The notes below the pieces were generated by a model, which saw only the letters and a program-made list of their open reading frames with translations, ran no database searches and was not told the DNA's origin. Of a stretch of DNA of 64,000 nucleotides, positions 21,442 through 32,901 are shown in pieces (positions within the stretch are counted from its first letter, which is position 1; each line of letters begins with the position of its first letter). The position numbers and the translations under genes are program-made. Origin of the DNA: Eremomyces bilateralis CBS 781.70 (taxonomy: Eukaryota > Ascomycota > Dothideomycetes > Eremomycetales > Eremomycetaceae); the NCBI RefSeq assembly GCF_010015585.1, contig NW_022985077.1:62001-126000 (forward strand). Reading direction: 5' to 3'.

Positions 21442-22647
21442 ATGCTTGCCCCAGCCTTCTTGCTCCTTTTTCAGACTATTTCAGCGTCGAGCATCCATTA
21501 CTCTAGAGGAAACCATGGATCCTCCAAACGAACCAATGGATTCTGCAAACAATTGGATATCCCAGTGACTGCTACTTCAGAGAGCGCGATCTATGATGTA
21601 CCCAGGGTGGACAATGACATCGAAGCGGCCGCCTGGGCAATCTATTCCGATACTTGGAGCACTCCAGACGGAGTAGAGAGGATCATCAAGAACACCACAA
21701 CTTCTGGTACTTTCAATATCCATGCTCAACTGTGTGTCCCCAAGACTTCAGGAGAGAAAAAAGACATCCTGCAAATTGCCACCCACGGCGCGCATTACGA
21801 CGGAAGATATTGGGATCCGGAACTCGATCGAGAGAAGCAGTCTTATGTTGAAGCATCAATCAGAGCAGGATACTCCATCCTCACATACGATCGTTTGGGA
21901 ACTGGTCAATCCGATCATCCTGACGCATACGACGTGGTTCAAGCGCCGCTGGAACTGGAGATCCTCCGACAGTTGACCTTGATGGCGCGCGATGGCTCCC
22001 TCTCTAGCTTCGCAGAGAAAGCCAAACCTTCCGATGAGGCATTCCAAAAGTTACCAAAGCCAAGCAAGGTCGTACATGTCGGTCACAGTTTCGGATCCTT
22101 CATCACCTCTGCCTTCATTGCCAAGTATAGCAACCTGACCGACGGCGCCATCATCACTGGCTTCCTTCTGGGCCCATATCTAGGCAAGCCGGGTATGGCG
22201 TCATGGGCCGCCGAGTACGCCGCCACGGGCAATCCTCCTTTCGAACGACCGAGTGGCTACATGGTGTGCCAGGAGGTCGGTATCCAGAACCTGTTCTTCG
22301 CCGGCGACCCCAAGACCGCGTTCACCCCCGCAATGCTCAAGTATGGCAATGACATCAAGCAGCCCGTTCCGGTTGGGGAGTTCGCCTCCGCGTTTCATAT
22401 CCTCGGACTGCCGGGACCCAACCTCAAAGCGCCGGTGCAATACGTGGCGGCGGAGTTCGACTTTTACATCTGCGGCGGTGATTGCAAGGGGTTATACGAC
22501 GTGGAGGATTTGAAGAAAACGTACCCGAACGCCACTACCATCGAAGTCGCCATCCAACCGAACACCGGTCATGCCTTCACACTTCACAATAATGCCACGG
22601 CCGGCTTCCAGCTCACATTTGATTTCTTGGGCAGAAATGGGCTATAG
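21442..22647 (+). CDS. Secreted alpha/beta hydrolase
   Basis: The 401-residue single-exon protein starts at ATG 21442 with a signal peptide (MLAPAFLLLFQTISASS). The frame is open upstream but has no closer ATG, and the TATA box fits this start. The alpha/beta-hydrolase core is clear: an oxyanion strand IATHGAHYDGRYW, YDRLGTGQSDHP, the nucleophile Ser216 in VGHSFGSF, a likely acid at Asp340 in AEFDFYICGGDC, and His377 in NTGHAFTLH. Several Asn-X-Ser/Thr sites (NTT, NLT, NAT) suit a glycosylated secreted enzyme. Fungi carry many such proteins with unknown substrates (esters, lactones, epoxides), so no specific reaction is proposed. Confidence 0.9.
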   Translation: MLAPAFLLLFQTISASSIHYSRGNHGSSKRTNGFCKQLDIPVTATSESAIYDVPRVDNDIEAAAWAIYSDTWSTPDGVERIIKNTTTSGTFNIHAQLCVPKTSGEKKDILQIATHGAHYDGRYWDPELDREKQSYVEASIRAGYSILTYDRLGTGQSDHPDAYDVVQAPLELEILRQLTLMARDGSLSSFAEKAKPSDEAFQKLPKPSKVVHVGHSFGSFITSAFIAKYSNLTDGAIITGFLLGPYLGKPGMASWAAEYAATGNPPFERPSGYMVCQEVGIQNLFFAGDPKTAFTPAMLKYGNDIKQPVPVGEFASAFHILGLPGPNLKAPVQYVAAEFDFYICGGDCKGLYDVEDLKKTYPNATTIEVAIQPNTGHAFTLHNNATAGFQLTFDFLGRNGL

Positions 22648-23350
22648 TTTCAATTGTTCGGACCTGCGGCCATAATTGTAGTGGCGCCTCAGGGCGCTCT
22701 ACCCCAGCTATTTTCTAGGCAAATTCAACGTACCATTCTCTTTCTCTAGCACTCTAACTAGTTAGATAGTAATAATAAGTTAGATAAAACGCTAGTTACT
22801 TGCAGTTGAAACTCTGTGCCAATGTCATCGGACATGAAGAGAAGTTCCTTCTTTTCGTTGTATTTATCGGTCCTAGACTGCTCTAAGGAATTTGATTCTG
22901 TGTTGCATAAGCCGCTTGTGAATCTTGTCCTCATAACTTGCACTGACCGCCAAAGAACTGGCAGGGAGTTGGAGATATTTCAAATTCCAGATCGAAGTGG
23001 AGGCTGAGTTTGACGCCGTCGGCCAGTTAGGGGCCCAGGACCAGGAGGGTAGGGCCAAGGCTGGCAAGGGGAACACAGGCGCTAGCTCCCGATTCCCGAC
23101 CCCACAACCAGCCTCTCGCCTAGAGGCCACAGCCTTTTTCTACTGGGCTTCTGAAGTCTAATACGTCAACCTTCTCCTACAGCTCTATTCCCCAAACCGC
23201 GACCAGACGGTGGAAACGATGAATCCGAGCTCACGGCTGTTGAGGTCCCGGCACTGGACAGGTATACCCATTGGCTAGTGCTTAGGTAATTTCTGGCGGA
23301 GAGCGACTGGTCGAGGGGTGGTGGCAGGGGTGGTCGATTTACCGGCTATA
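22648..23350. other. Intergenic, no gene seen
   Basis: The 3' flank of the hydrolase gene followed by sequence without recognisable coding. It ends at the TA before the 446-bp transposon. Confidence 0.45.
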
Positions 23351-23796
23351 CTATGGTTACAGGCAAAAGTATTGTTAGCGCAGCGCTAAGCAGGGGTGTC
23401 CAATCTAAACCTTTTTTGTTCATTCTTCCATTAGTTACTAATTAGATATAGATTTCACCATCTATTGGCCTGCTTATTCTCCGGACCTGAATCCTATTAA
23501 GCCAGTATGGAATTGGATGAAAGACTGGATCCAGGACTACTATGGGGATGTCTGATTATATTATGATCAGCTTCGGGAGGGAATTAACGCTGCTTGGGAG
23601 GCTATACCGGAGGAATTCCTGCAAGAGTTGTTTGAATCGATGAATTAGAAATTCCAGGACGTGATAGGCGCAAACGGAGGCTATACACGATAGTGAAATC
23701 TATATCTAATTAGTAATGGAAGAATGAACAAAAGCAGTTTAGGTTAAAGGCCCCTGCTTAGCGCTGCGCTAACAATACTTTTGCCTGTAACCATAG
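23351..23796 (+). mobile_element. Internally deleted Tc1/mariner element with ~108-bp inverted repeats
   Basis: The 446-base element is flanked by TA (23349-23350 and 23797-23798). Its ends are long inverted repeats. The first 46 bases, from CTATGGTTACAGGCAAAAGT, match the reverse complement of the right end almost perfectly. After a short diverged patch the match resumes through a stretch containing TAATTAGATATAGATTTCAC. The interior, plus strand, keeps the end of a DDE transposase: YWPAYSPDLNPIKPVWNWMK and INAAWEAIPEEFLQELFES. The position of the third catalytic residue reads Lys (NPIK) instead of Glu, and a TGA interrupts the frame after YYGDV. It is therefore a non-autonomous derivative, of a different family from the element at 5732. 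Confidence 0.9.
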
Positions 23797-24340
23797 TAGG
23801 CTATTGCGCTTCAGGGGCTGATTGATTTGAGATACCTACTTATATGGTGACGAGTTCTTCGGCACGTCTTCCATGCTAGAGGTCGTGACGCGGTTGAAAT
23901 AGCCGAATCGATAAGTACCTATTATTAAATGCATATCTTAGAGTCACACCCTGCATTCATACTCTGAGCCGATGTAGGTTGAATCGTGTCGATCTCCAGC
24001 CCTATGCGTCACTTTACTAGGGCTAGTTATAACAAGCTTTACTTTTTGGAGATTGGCACATTACTGTTCTTACTCAGTAGTTGCCTGCAATAGTACGTAG
24101 TGTTGCAGTTTTTCGCGATTACAAATTCCCGGCATGAGACGGAGAACATAAATTGAACCGTCGGATGCCAAGGCCGTATCCCTTGCCAATGAGGATGTGA
24201 CGACTCAGCCTCAAATTGCCAGCGTCGCAGTCCTCACGATGATCCAAAATCCCCGGGAGGTGCGGGGAGCTCACGGCACAGAGCCATTGTTATTTAATAT
24301 TGGCATTGGGCCGCTGATACTGTGATCTTTGAAAATTCCG
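23797..24340. other. Intergenic, promoter side of the Zn2Cys6 regulator
   Basis: No gene or repeat is recognised. It presumably contains the promoter of the gene at 24341. Confidence 0.45.
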
Positions 24341-26052
24341 ATGAAAGACAAAATGGCGACCCCCGAAAATCAAAGTCAAAGCCCGGTCAGAAAAACGAGG
24401 AGGCGTCATCAAAAGTCGCGAAATGGATGCATTGAGTGCAGGCGCCGAAGAGTCAAGGTGAGTCTCGGTCGCTATCATGAGTCCAGAAGTCCAGAGCTGA
24501 ATTTCTTCTTTAGTGCGATGAGATGAAACCATCGTGCACGCGATGTGTTTGGGCTCTCGACAAATGTATCTACCGGTCCCCGTTCCCCCAGCAATCTGCT
24601 GAAAAGCACGAAAAGGATCAACTATCCCTCCCGACATGGAGCTCGCTATGCAGCGTTGTCTCACCATCGCCAAGTGCTTCGTCACACTCGGAACGATCGC
24701 CATCGTTCGAGGCATCAGCGAGCTCAACTCCAGCATTTGTGGAAGCAAAAAACCGCGACTCCAATGTTGCGGATGGTCCTCAGGGGCTATCCGACACGGA
24801 CTTGTATCACCACTATCTGCAACATACGAGTCGTACCTTGACTCTTTGCCCAGGCGACGAAAATGCATTGCAAATTGGCATGCCAACGCTGGCATTGCAG
24901 AGCAAAACCGTCTTTCATTCCATTCTTGCCGTCTCTGCAGCCTGTCTGGGTTGGGATATGATCTCCAAAAAACCTCCTCCCGATATAAGTGTAGTCAGTC
25001 AAGCCTTGATGACTGGCTATCGGCACTACAGTTTGGCGAGCGAACAAATGAGAGAATCAATTTCATGCCCAGGGGACTTGAAGCCAGAACCTCTTTTAGC
25101 GAGTACCTTGATGCTCGTGCCGTTCGCTGCTGCAAGTCAGCAAATCAATCATTGGATCTCGAGCAAGAGTGGGACACCAGAGCCCCGTAGACTCCTCTCG
25201 ACAACCCCGAGGGATGTCATCATCATGATGCGAGGGATACGAACGACACTTCAAACTCTGGACAGTGGCAACCTAAGCCCAAATATCAGACTGTCTCTAG
25301 AGCCGGAGTTTACGACCGATAGTTCACCAATGGTGTCGGACGCAAATATCGGGCCAGCAGCTATCACCCCACCACGCACCCATGTAATGGTCCCAATAGT
25401 CGCTGCCACCAGCCATGGGGCTTTCTCCAAGCTTCAAACCCGCCTGGAGTCTGCTGTTCTTTACCACAGCGATGGTCCCGACGGTCCTTTATCCGCCTGC
25501 AGCGCCGCTTTCGAAATCCTAAAGGACATTAGAAACAATGCTTTCTCTACATCCAACTTACCACCATCCTCATCACCGAACAACCCGGTTGAGGACTCTT
25601 TTGAGCCAGAGACCGAGCCTGTGTCCCTATCGCAAGTGGCTCCATGGCTTCACTCCTTTGCAAGCCGATCCGCGATTCCGCTGCCAACGGAACCGCTGAC
25701 ACGGTACTTTCTCTCTTTCCTCATCCAGGCTCCCCAGGCATACCTCGACCTTGTCCTCCCCCTTCTTGACCAGCGGCTTGAAAGCCCTGTCGGCAATACA
25801 TCCGAAATAGCAGCGAAATTAACGAGTGTTCAAGCACTTGCACTCAACATTTACGCGCATTGGTCGGTCCTTATGTTTTTGGTGGAGGAGGAGTCATGGT
25901 GGATTGGGAATCTGCCGACTGTGACGCTGTCCGGCATGGTGAACAGGTATGGCGACGATTTTGTGACCACACTGTGGCCTGATCCTGGACAGGAGCAGTG
26001 GTGGCCAGGGAGTATGTTGAATATTTTACGAGAGATCAAACGGCATCGGTAG
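24341..26052 (+). CDS. Zn2Cys6 transcription factor
   Basis: This is a fungal-specific nuclear regulator. Two exons, 24341-24457 and 24514-26052, flank a 56-base intron that splits the zinc cluster, as is common in this family. The joined motif is CIECRRRRVKCDEMKPSCTRC followed by VWALDKC, six cysteines in the order CX2CX6CX6CX2CX6C, preceded by the basic KTRRRHQKSRNG. The rest resembles the loosely conserved fungal regulatory region (DLYHHYLQHTSRTL; VFHSILAVSAACLGW; LALNIYAHWSVLMFLVEEESWWIG near the end), like sterol-uptake (UPC2-type) and related C6 regulators. The predicted length is 551 residues. ATG 24341 is used; a second ATG at 24353 is possible. No biosynthetic cluster surrounds it, so its targets are unknown. 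Confidence 0.93.
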
Positions 26053-27795
26053 ACAACGGGACTTTCCATTTCTACGTAGGAAGTAGCAAAGAAGGTTCAT
26101 TCTGGATCGGCGCGATGGGTATTTACACCTCACGCTAACGAATAATAATTGTGATCTATTATTCTTTGAGCTTCTATGCATGTTCCATAGAGTAGCCAGA
26201 TTGGGCAGGTCATTAAGGAATAGACAAGCGTCAATGTAATGATGACTTTGCTGCATCAAATCTTCTCAACATCTCAACAATTTAGTGAGTCCCGTGCCTC
26301 GAATTCTATAAGGTACTGTCAGACCTTGCCCTGACATGGGTTTCTGAGATCTCCGGTTTCCGAGTCGGTCCAAGGCAACATTTTGGCTTTTTCGGTGGCA
26401 TTTCAACCAAACAGGATTGCAAGGGAAGAAACGTCACCAACCTTACTATACTCGAAGCAAACCCCCGCTGCAACCCCAGCTACCACGTGGAATTCTTGGC
26501 GCAATTTGGAGGCGTCTAGGTTATCAGCCCCTTGAGGCTTGAGATTGGGACCAGGGATTGGTTCATGGCCTGGTGATCTGGGTTTGCGAGAACACCGAAG
26601 CGGAGACCCCTGTTGAAGGAGTGCGAGGACTTGCCGATCGTTGGTTTAAGTCTATTAGGTATTGTGTTAATAGTCGACTAGGTTCAGTGAAGGATCAACA
26701 GAACCGCTGTACTGCCATTCCATCAGTCCTAAGTCCTACTCCTACATCTTCACACATCCCTCCACTCGCCTTCACTCCTCCACCTTGTAGTGGCGCGCCC
26801 ACCCCGACCGTTGAGCAGCACACGACTGAAATGGCATGAAATGACATGAAATTACATGCCGACGATCTAGCTTCTAGTTATTAGCTGACGGAAATATGCA
26901 TGGAGGCAATGGTGTGCCGCCAGTGCTTTCATAATAAAAGCCAAGGACACTATCTGCACCATCCCAGTGATACTGCACCATCCCAGTGATACTGCACCTT
27001 CCCAGTAATACTGCAGGTGATGGGGGGTCAACTGCCACAATCAGGTCCCATCTACCATCATTGGTAAGAGTTCATTCCGTACCATCCACTACGGGTGTTT
27101 AATACGGATGTGTATCAGGGGTGACTCGAGGGTATGGATCCAACCTGGATCATCTCTCTCCTCACCATACCAATGTAGACACGGCATGGATAGACAGCGG
27201 TCAGAGCCCTTAGATCCTCCCCAACGATAGGCCTCCCAGGTAGCTTGCAAGCTGAGGAATGGTTGTTACCAGTGTCGGGACACCCAGCGCAGCCTTGGGG
27301 CAGCCGGAACATCCCAGTTGCCCGGATCCTTTTGGTCCATTGATGTATTCATATTCCTTTGGATGTTGCCAGCATGAAGGAGTATTGCTCTTTCTGAGAG
27401 TCTGGACAAGGTCTATGGGTAGTTCACCCATAAGTTTCATTTTGCAGGGATTAAATCACTCCTGGCTGCCCTCTTCATCAAGTCACCCACATTATCTAGT
27501 GCTACACTTGGCGCCTTCGACATGGAACTGGTAGAAAAAGGGTTATTCCCTTTGAGACTTTGTCTTTACATTGGTTCTGTTTTCAGAATCAGTCATAAAC
27601 GCCTCTGATCCAACAAATCCTACATTGTTAGACTGATTGGACTGAATCATCGTATTATAGCCCAATAGCTTGTGCATTGGACAACCTCAAAGGTATCAGT
27701 CAACTCAGATATTTGAAAGTCTCTACAGCTAAAGCAGACGGATTACTGACTTGACTAGCCCCGACTCCCTATCAAGGACCCAAGACACGAGAGAC
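26053..27795. other. Intergenic, gene-poor
   Basis: There is no recognisable gene. It contains a small 19-base tandem repeat at 26954-27010. The last 100 bases are the likely promoter of the small gene at 27796. Confidence 0.45.
26954..27010. repeat. Three tandem copies of a 19-bp unit
   Basis: CTGCACCATCCCAGTGATA occurs twice exactly, and a third copy differs at two positions. A partial fourth start follows. No function is apparent. Confidence 0.85.
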
Positions 27796-28235
27796 ATGGC
27801 TTCTACGTCCCGAGCTGCGCAAGCCCTTCGACTCCCGCTGAAAAGAGAGAATATCGCTATCCAAGAAATGGCCAACAACACGGTAAGCTAAGCACACATG
27901 CCAGAAGAATGGTTTCTAACACAATCTAGTCCGATCTTCGGTCATATATCGAGAACATTGCACGGAACGAAGGGGAACAAGCCTGGCGTCGAGCAAATTC
28001 CCATCAACTCGAACAGAAGAAACTCCTGTATCAGCCTAGCGCGGACTTGAAGCTATATCAAGCACCAAAGTCACTGAAGGCACTCCCGATGGAGCGGTTC
28101 ATGACCCCCAGCCTTGAGGACGCTCAGCCATGGTTGTCTCAGAACATGCTCCAGGAGGTTGGTGTGAAGAGCGGGTCGCAGCTTGACATCCAAAAGCGTG
28201 TCGAAGCAGTCAAGGAGATCCTTAAAGAACTCTAG
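27796..28235 (+). CDS. Small hypothetical protein
   Basis: Two exons, 27796-27882 and 27930-28235, join over a 47-base intron (gtaagc...ctag) into 130 residues. The N-terminus (TSRAAQALRLPLKR) is basic and Ser/Ala/Leu-rich, as in mitochondrial targeting peptides. The remainder is predicted helical (SYIENIARNEGEQAWRR; LDIQKRVEAVKEILKEL) and has a central YQAPKSLKALPMERF stretch. Good splice signals and a well-placed ATG support a real gene. I do not recognise the family. A mitochondrial role is only a guess from the N-terminus. Confidence 0.72.
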
Positions 28236-30657
28236 TGGAAATTCGAATGGAATACACGGAGCCAGTGCTTAAGCCCGGAAGCCTGAGATGGACGGACAGG
28301 AAATAAAAGCTATTTTGACATTAGCGACGGACTGGAACGTTTTGGCATACATCGAGAAATGAGTTATGGCAACTTCAGACGTTCTTGCTAGTTGTCACGA
28401 CACGGTGATCTTTTCAGACTAGACATGAAATATGCGACAAGCTTTGACCGAGTTCATAACTCAATCACATCTTGATAGTTCTGGGCAATTTAATCCAACC
28501 GCAGATTACACTGAAATAGCTTATCTCACATTATCTGCCGAGTCGGATGGGACTTGAATCGCGCTTTTTGCAAGTACATATGCTGCTTTGCTGGACAAGG
28601 AGGAGTGAGGAGGGAGATCTAACCCTAGCTGGCATCATTTACCAGAAGTACGGTCCCCTCTTCGGAACAACCGATGGGGCGGCGCCCGATGATTTACATT
28701 ATTACCAGGGCTCGTTACACGCCATCGACAACGGTGAGAAACACATGAATCATGGGCATCGTGCCGTCAAGTCAAGTCGAGTCTCATGCGCGAATGTGGG
28801 GTGTAACTGTCCTTTGGGTCGACAGCCTCGCCCTCCCGGGACACGGGAGGCCCCGCCCCTGGAGTACCTACATACTCAATTTCGGCTCCAGATCCTGCTT
28901 GAAAATGGTGGCGCACTCCTTTGCAACGCTATAGCGCGTACTCCGTCATACATATTCAGAATGGCTAGGTGTGCCCATGACCGCTCCGTCTCTGCAAGGG
29001 CTTGCAGGTTACGTGGCCGATGTTGCCAGTTGGTCCTTGCGTGGTCCGAGTCCCAACGCTGCAAGGCTGGCATATGCATGAGTTCGGGTGGTTTTACTCC
29101 GTACGGTGGAAAGATGTCGGTCAGCTGAAATTTCATGCTTGAGGCGACATGTTCAGTTAGGAGAGGAGATCGGCAGAGGGCCACTTGAGGGATCGAGCGT
29201 TAGCTGTGCCGCGAGCGACAGTAGCGGGCTGTTTCGCCAAGTGATCAAGAATCAGCGATAGGTGCGAGGTCATAATAGTCCCAAGGCTTAGGCACATACC
29301 TTACCTACTCCGGAGTCCTGACTCCATAGGTGTATTCCCGGCCATACGTCTCCCGTTAGCCCGCAGCGCCCGGGCTAGTACTGAATAACATAGCGGCTAT
29401 TTTCCATAGTGGCTTATGATTAATGGTTAGGACTAGGGAGAAGCCCAGGATCAGGCACGGTTCTTGGCAGAACGAGCTAGGAGTTACCAATTGAACGGAC
29501 CCCGGAAGTCTCCCCTTGACGGTGACCTGTCGTTCGTGGGGATGAGGGGGGTAGGAATTTCCATTGCCTAGTCAGTTGTTAGCAGTTAGCATCCATCCGG
29601 AACTGTGTGCGAAACCAGGAACAGCTACCACAAATCCTATATACCTGCCGGGAGCCCGGGACCAAAATTGCTCGTGTAGCGTTCTACCATCCTCCAGTAG
29701 AGATGCATTCCATGAAATTGACCAATCAAACCCCAACATTGACCATCATTGCAAATAACCGGACTGAAATACGGAACTTCTGGGTTTGCGCTGAAGATCA
29801 AAGCATTGGTTGAGAGAATCGATGCCGAAGCAGACAGAAATATCCCTTGCCGAGTTTGTGGTCAAATCCACGACCCACCGTTACCAACCCAGAAATTAGG
29901 TCAGGGACGCCAAAATAAAAACGCGCCCCCACATCCCCCACACCCGATCAGTCTCCAGACCACCACAGCGGCACAACCCACTGGTCAAATTAGCGTGACC
30001 ATAGAGGCGGAGACCTCATGGGTTATTCAGTCATCCTCCGCTGTGCAGACACTTCCGCTAAGTCGCTAACCTTCAATTCGATACTCCGGCCTTACCACAT
30101 ATGGTAATTAGTAGCTTGACCTGCCCGAGTATTTGACACACCAACTGTGCAGGGGAAATTGCCTTTGCTGGGTTGGACGGCCCAAGCGGCAGGTCGCTAG
30201 AACCCACAATTTTTAACAATATAGTAGAGGGTTTCTGTCGCAATCATATGTGGTGGTTCTTAAAAGTCCCGCCTGGGGTGGTGGCTCTCAAAAATCCCGC
30301 CTGGAGTACCTTACAGTGACCGCATTCGCCGTGCTGTGGTCTATTATGGTGGCAGCGACGTCTGACTCGTACGCACCATGCCTTAAATGTTGCAATCACA
30401 TCTCCAATATGGCCATATCCCTGGTCGTATTCTTCCAGCTTTGGTATTCTTGTTAGAACCCTAGATTGTTCAACGGCTCAAAACTTGAAGTCTCCTAGCA
30501 TTCATCAGCCATCCTCGATGGACACCAAAATCCCCTTAGTAGAGTCCCATGGGCTTGAATCGCAACTCAACGAACAATGGATTGGCCTAATCTTGAGCTA
30601 TGGTCATTCGTTGAGAAATGTCCGGTTCGTGCAGCTACTATTTTAGTTGATGAACAG
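28236..30657. other. Gene-poor stretch
   Basis: There is no recognised gene. The longest frame (28547-29128, plus, 193 codons) shows no domain and is judged chance. At about 30250-30306 a 28-base segment (GTGGTTCTTAAAAGTCCCGC and its variant GTGGCTCTCAAAAATCCCGC) is duplicated in tandem. Confidence 0.4.
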
Positions 30658-31628
30658 GGAGTAGACGTGCGTGGATTCGAAAATACAATGCCTTTCGTGA
30701 TGTAGCACACGTATTTAGAGTTCATCACAATCCACCCCTTGAAAAGCACGCCGACAAACTCCACGCGTTAGATCTGAGGGGCCAGAAGTACTGGAAAGGA
30801 GAATACCAGAGCCATAAAGGTGAGTATGGTTCAGAGAGAGCACGAATCCTCGGGGATTGTGAGGATAGATAATCACTCGTTGACTGATATACTGATAGCT
30901 AACGACTTGACGTCGAGAATTCTAGACTGTGTTGAAAAGCCGATATAACGCAGATTTTCCTAAAACATAATGGTCGAAGAACAAGGGCTGGCGGGAGCCA
31001 AATTGAAGCTACATGACAATGAAACAACCAAGGTATTTTGAGGATCGAAAATGGATGGAAATTCGCCTTGCTTACAAAATAGTCTTGCTCAATAGGTGCC
31101 GTGGAGAACCTCATCCAGAAGGAGGCTGCCCGGGATTACTATCATACCCATCGCGAACTCAACTTCTCCCGGACAGATATCGGTGAAGAATCTATCGAGG
31201 ACGTCCACGACTCCTTACGCACAGTACGCACACACTATGAACCTGGAGAAAGCCTAGGGCTCCATCGAGTTCACGAGGTGCCTGGCGTTGACCCAATGCA
31301 TCATTTTCTGGTGGCGGGCAGAGACGACCCGCAACCCCTTCTCGCCAAGCAATGCCTTGAGGAGAGTGGTGTCGGTCATGGGATTATGGAAGACTCACGA
31401 AAACGTTCACTTGCCACGGCCGAGATATATGATGAGTACAAGAACAGACTGAAGAAGGGTCGAAAGCTCGAAAAAGCAACAGAGGGAAGAGTAACGAAAG
31501 CACCCCGAATTAGAAAGAAGGAAAGCGAGGCAGACAAGAGATACCATGATGAAGCTGAACAAGCTCAGAAACCTCAAGAGGAAGGATACGAAGAGCAAGG
31601 AAGTTGCTGGAAAGGACAGAACATTTGA
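30658..31628 (+). CDS. Possible gene or gene remnant, unrecognised
   Basis: A frame ending at 30819 reads WIRKYNAFRDVAHVFRVHHN and continues to KYWKGEYQSHK. A good donor (gtgagt, 30820) and an acceptor (caatag, 31095) would join it in frame to 31096-31628, which starts GAVENLIQKEAARDYYHTHR. The joined text is protein-like, with a Lys/Glu-rich C-terminus. However, there is no upstream ATG in this frame before a stop, the 276-base intron is long for this locus, and I recognise no family. It may be the 3' part of a gene whose 5' end has decayed. Confidence 0.28.
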
Positions 31629-32901
31629 TCCATCAGAGTCCGCGTTCGTTCGACGCGATCTCCGAGACGCGTGGTATGTTAGAAACTAGCGTGGCGGAGC
31701 GCTATCCCTTTCGGTATTTTGTCGGGCTATAATGCGTCTTCCGATAGATGAAACCCAATCCATTGCGCTTTTGATGTGAAGTAGAGAACCAACAGAGCAA
31801 ATGATGAATGGAGTCACGTCGGGAGAGGTCTAGCCGTCTAGGCGTCATGAGAGACTCCTAAACTGACCTCCTATTAGAATACAACCGTGCATTCAAGGAC
31901 CTGCCCTTCGAGACTGCTCCGCTTATGGAAGCTGTACTAATATGGGCATTCCACATTAGTTAGATGTCGGTTGGGATTGGAAACGGGTGGGAAAGAGAAA
32001 TGAAGCGCATGACTCATGTTCGGATATTTCACGTGATACATTGGACATTCCACCTCACCCTGCTCCCCTCACCACGACGGATTTATTTTGGAAGACCATT
32101 GTGACGAGAATCTCTAACATCTTGAATATATGGCACGTTACTGCCAAATACAGGTACCTTATCTGCCAATTGGTAAAATTTGAATGGTATTCCCTTCTAG
32201 TATGGTCAGTAATTCCTGCTAAAGTGCTCTTCACTATTCTAAAGTGCAGGAAAACAGTCGAATCAGTCATCTCCAAAGTCAGCTAGTGATAGCTGGGACG
32301 AAATGTTCTTAGCTACTTTTGCAAAAAGTGATGAAGCTGATTTTCGAAGAAAACACGTTGGTTCGACTATGTTTCTCCAGAGAAGAGCTACGGTCAATCA
32401 TCATTTACTGAGACTTTGGTTTCCACCACAGCCTGGGATGATATGAAGCACGTCTCTGCGAGTATAGGGAAGTAGTAATCCGTTGATCACAAAAATTATC
32501 ATTCTTTGAAGTTTGAATATGGTACCTATGGTATTAATTACCTATAAAACCCCGATACAGGCATTGTGCTCTTCGAGTCTCCTTGACCTGCATGTGGGGA
32601 CGTTCACCGCTAGCTATCGCCATGGCGGCATGTGAAACATACCATTCACTCTATCAACGTGAATATCAGGTTCCCGGTGTGATGATGTTAGCCGGGAAAG
32701 TGATGATAGTGAATCATCCTATTCGCAAACATTAGTCTCAACTTGAGTAAGCTGTTACTTTCATTCCCACTCCGTCCTACCCTTCATCCAGACTTCATAA
32801 TTGGCCCTCTCACATTGGCGGTTTTGACCTTTATCTTTTGTTTAAAAAAAACATTGCAGGTGAAGCAACATATTAAGGCCTTTTCGCTCTTGATTGCTAA
32901 A
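31629..32901. other. Intergenic upstream of the DUF4419 gene
   Basis: No gene is recognised. The frame of the DUF4419 gene is open back to 32743 but without an ATG. Confidence 0.45.

Noticed and set aside
24290-24895. Minus-strand frame of 201 codons
   Set aside because: Antisense shadow of the Zn2Cys6 transcription factor gene.
28547-29128. Plus-strand frame of 193 codons
   Set aside because: The composition looks random, there is no recognisable motif, and it overlaps an opposite-strand frame.
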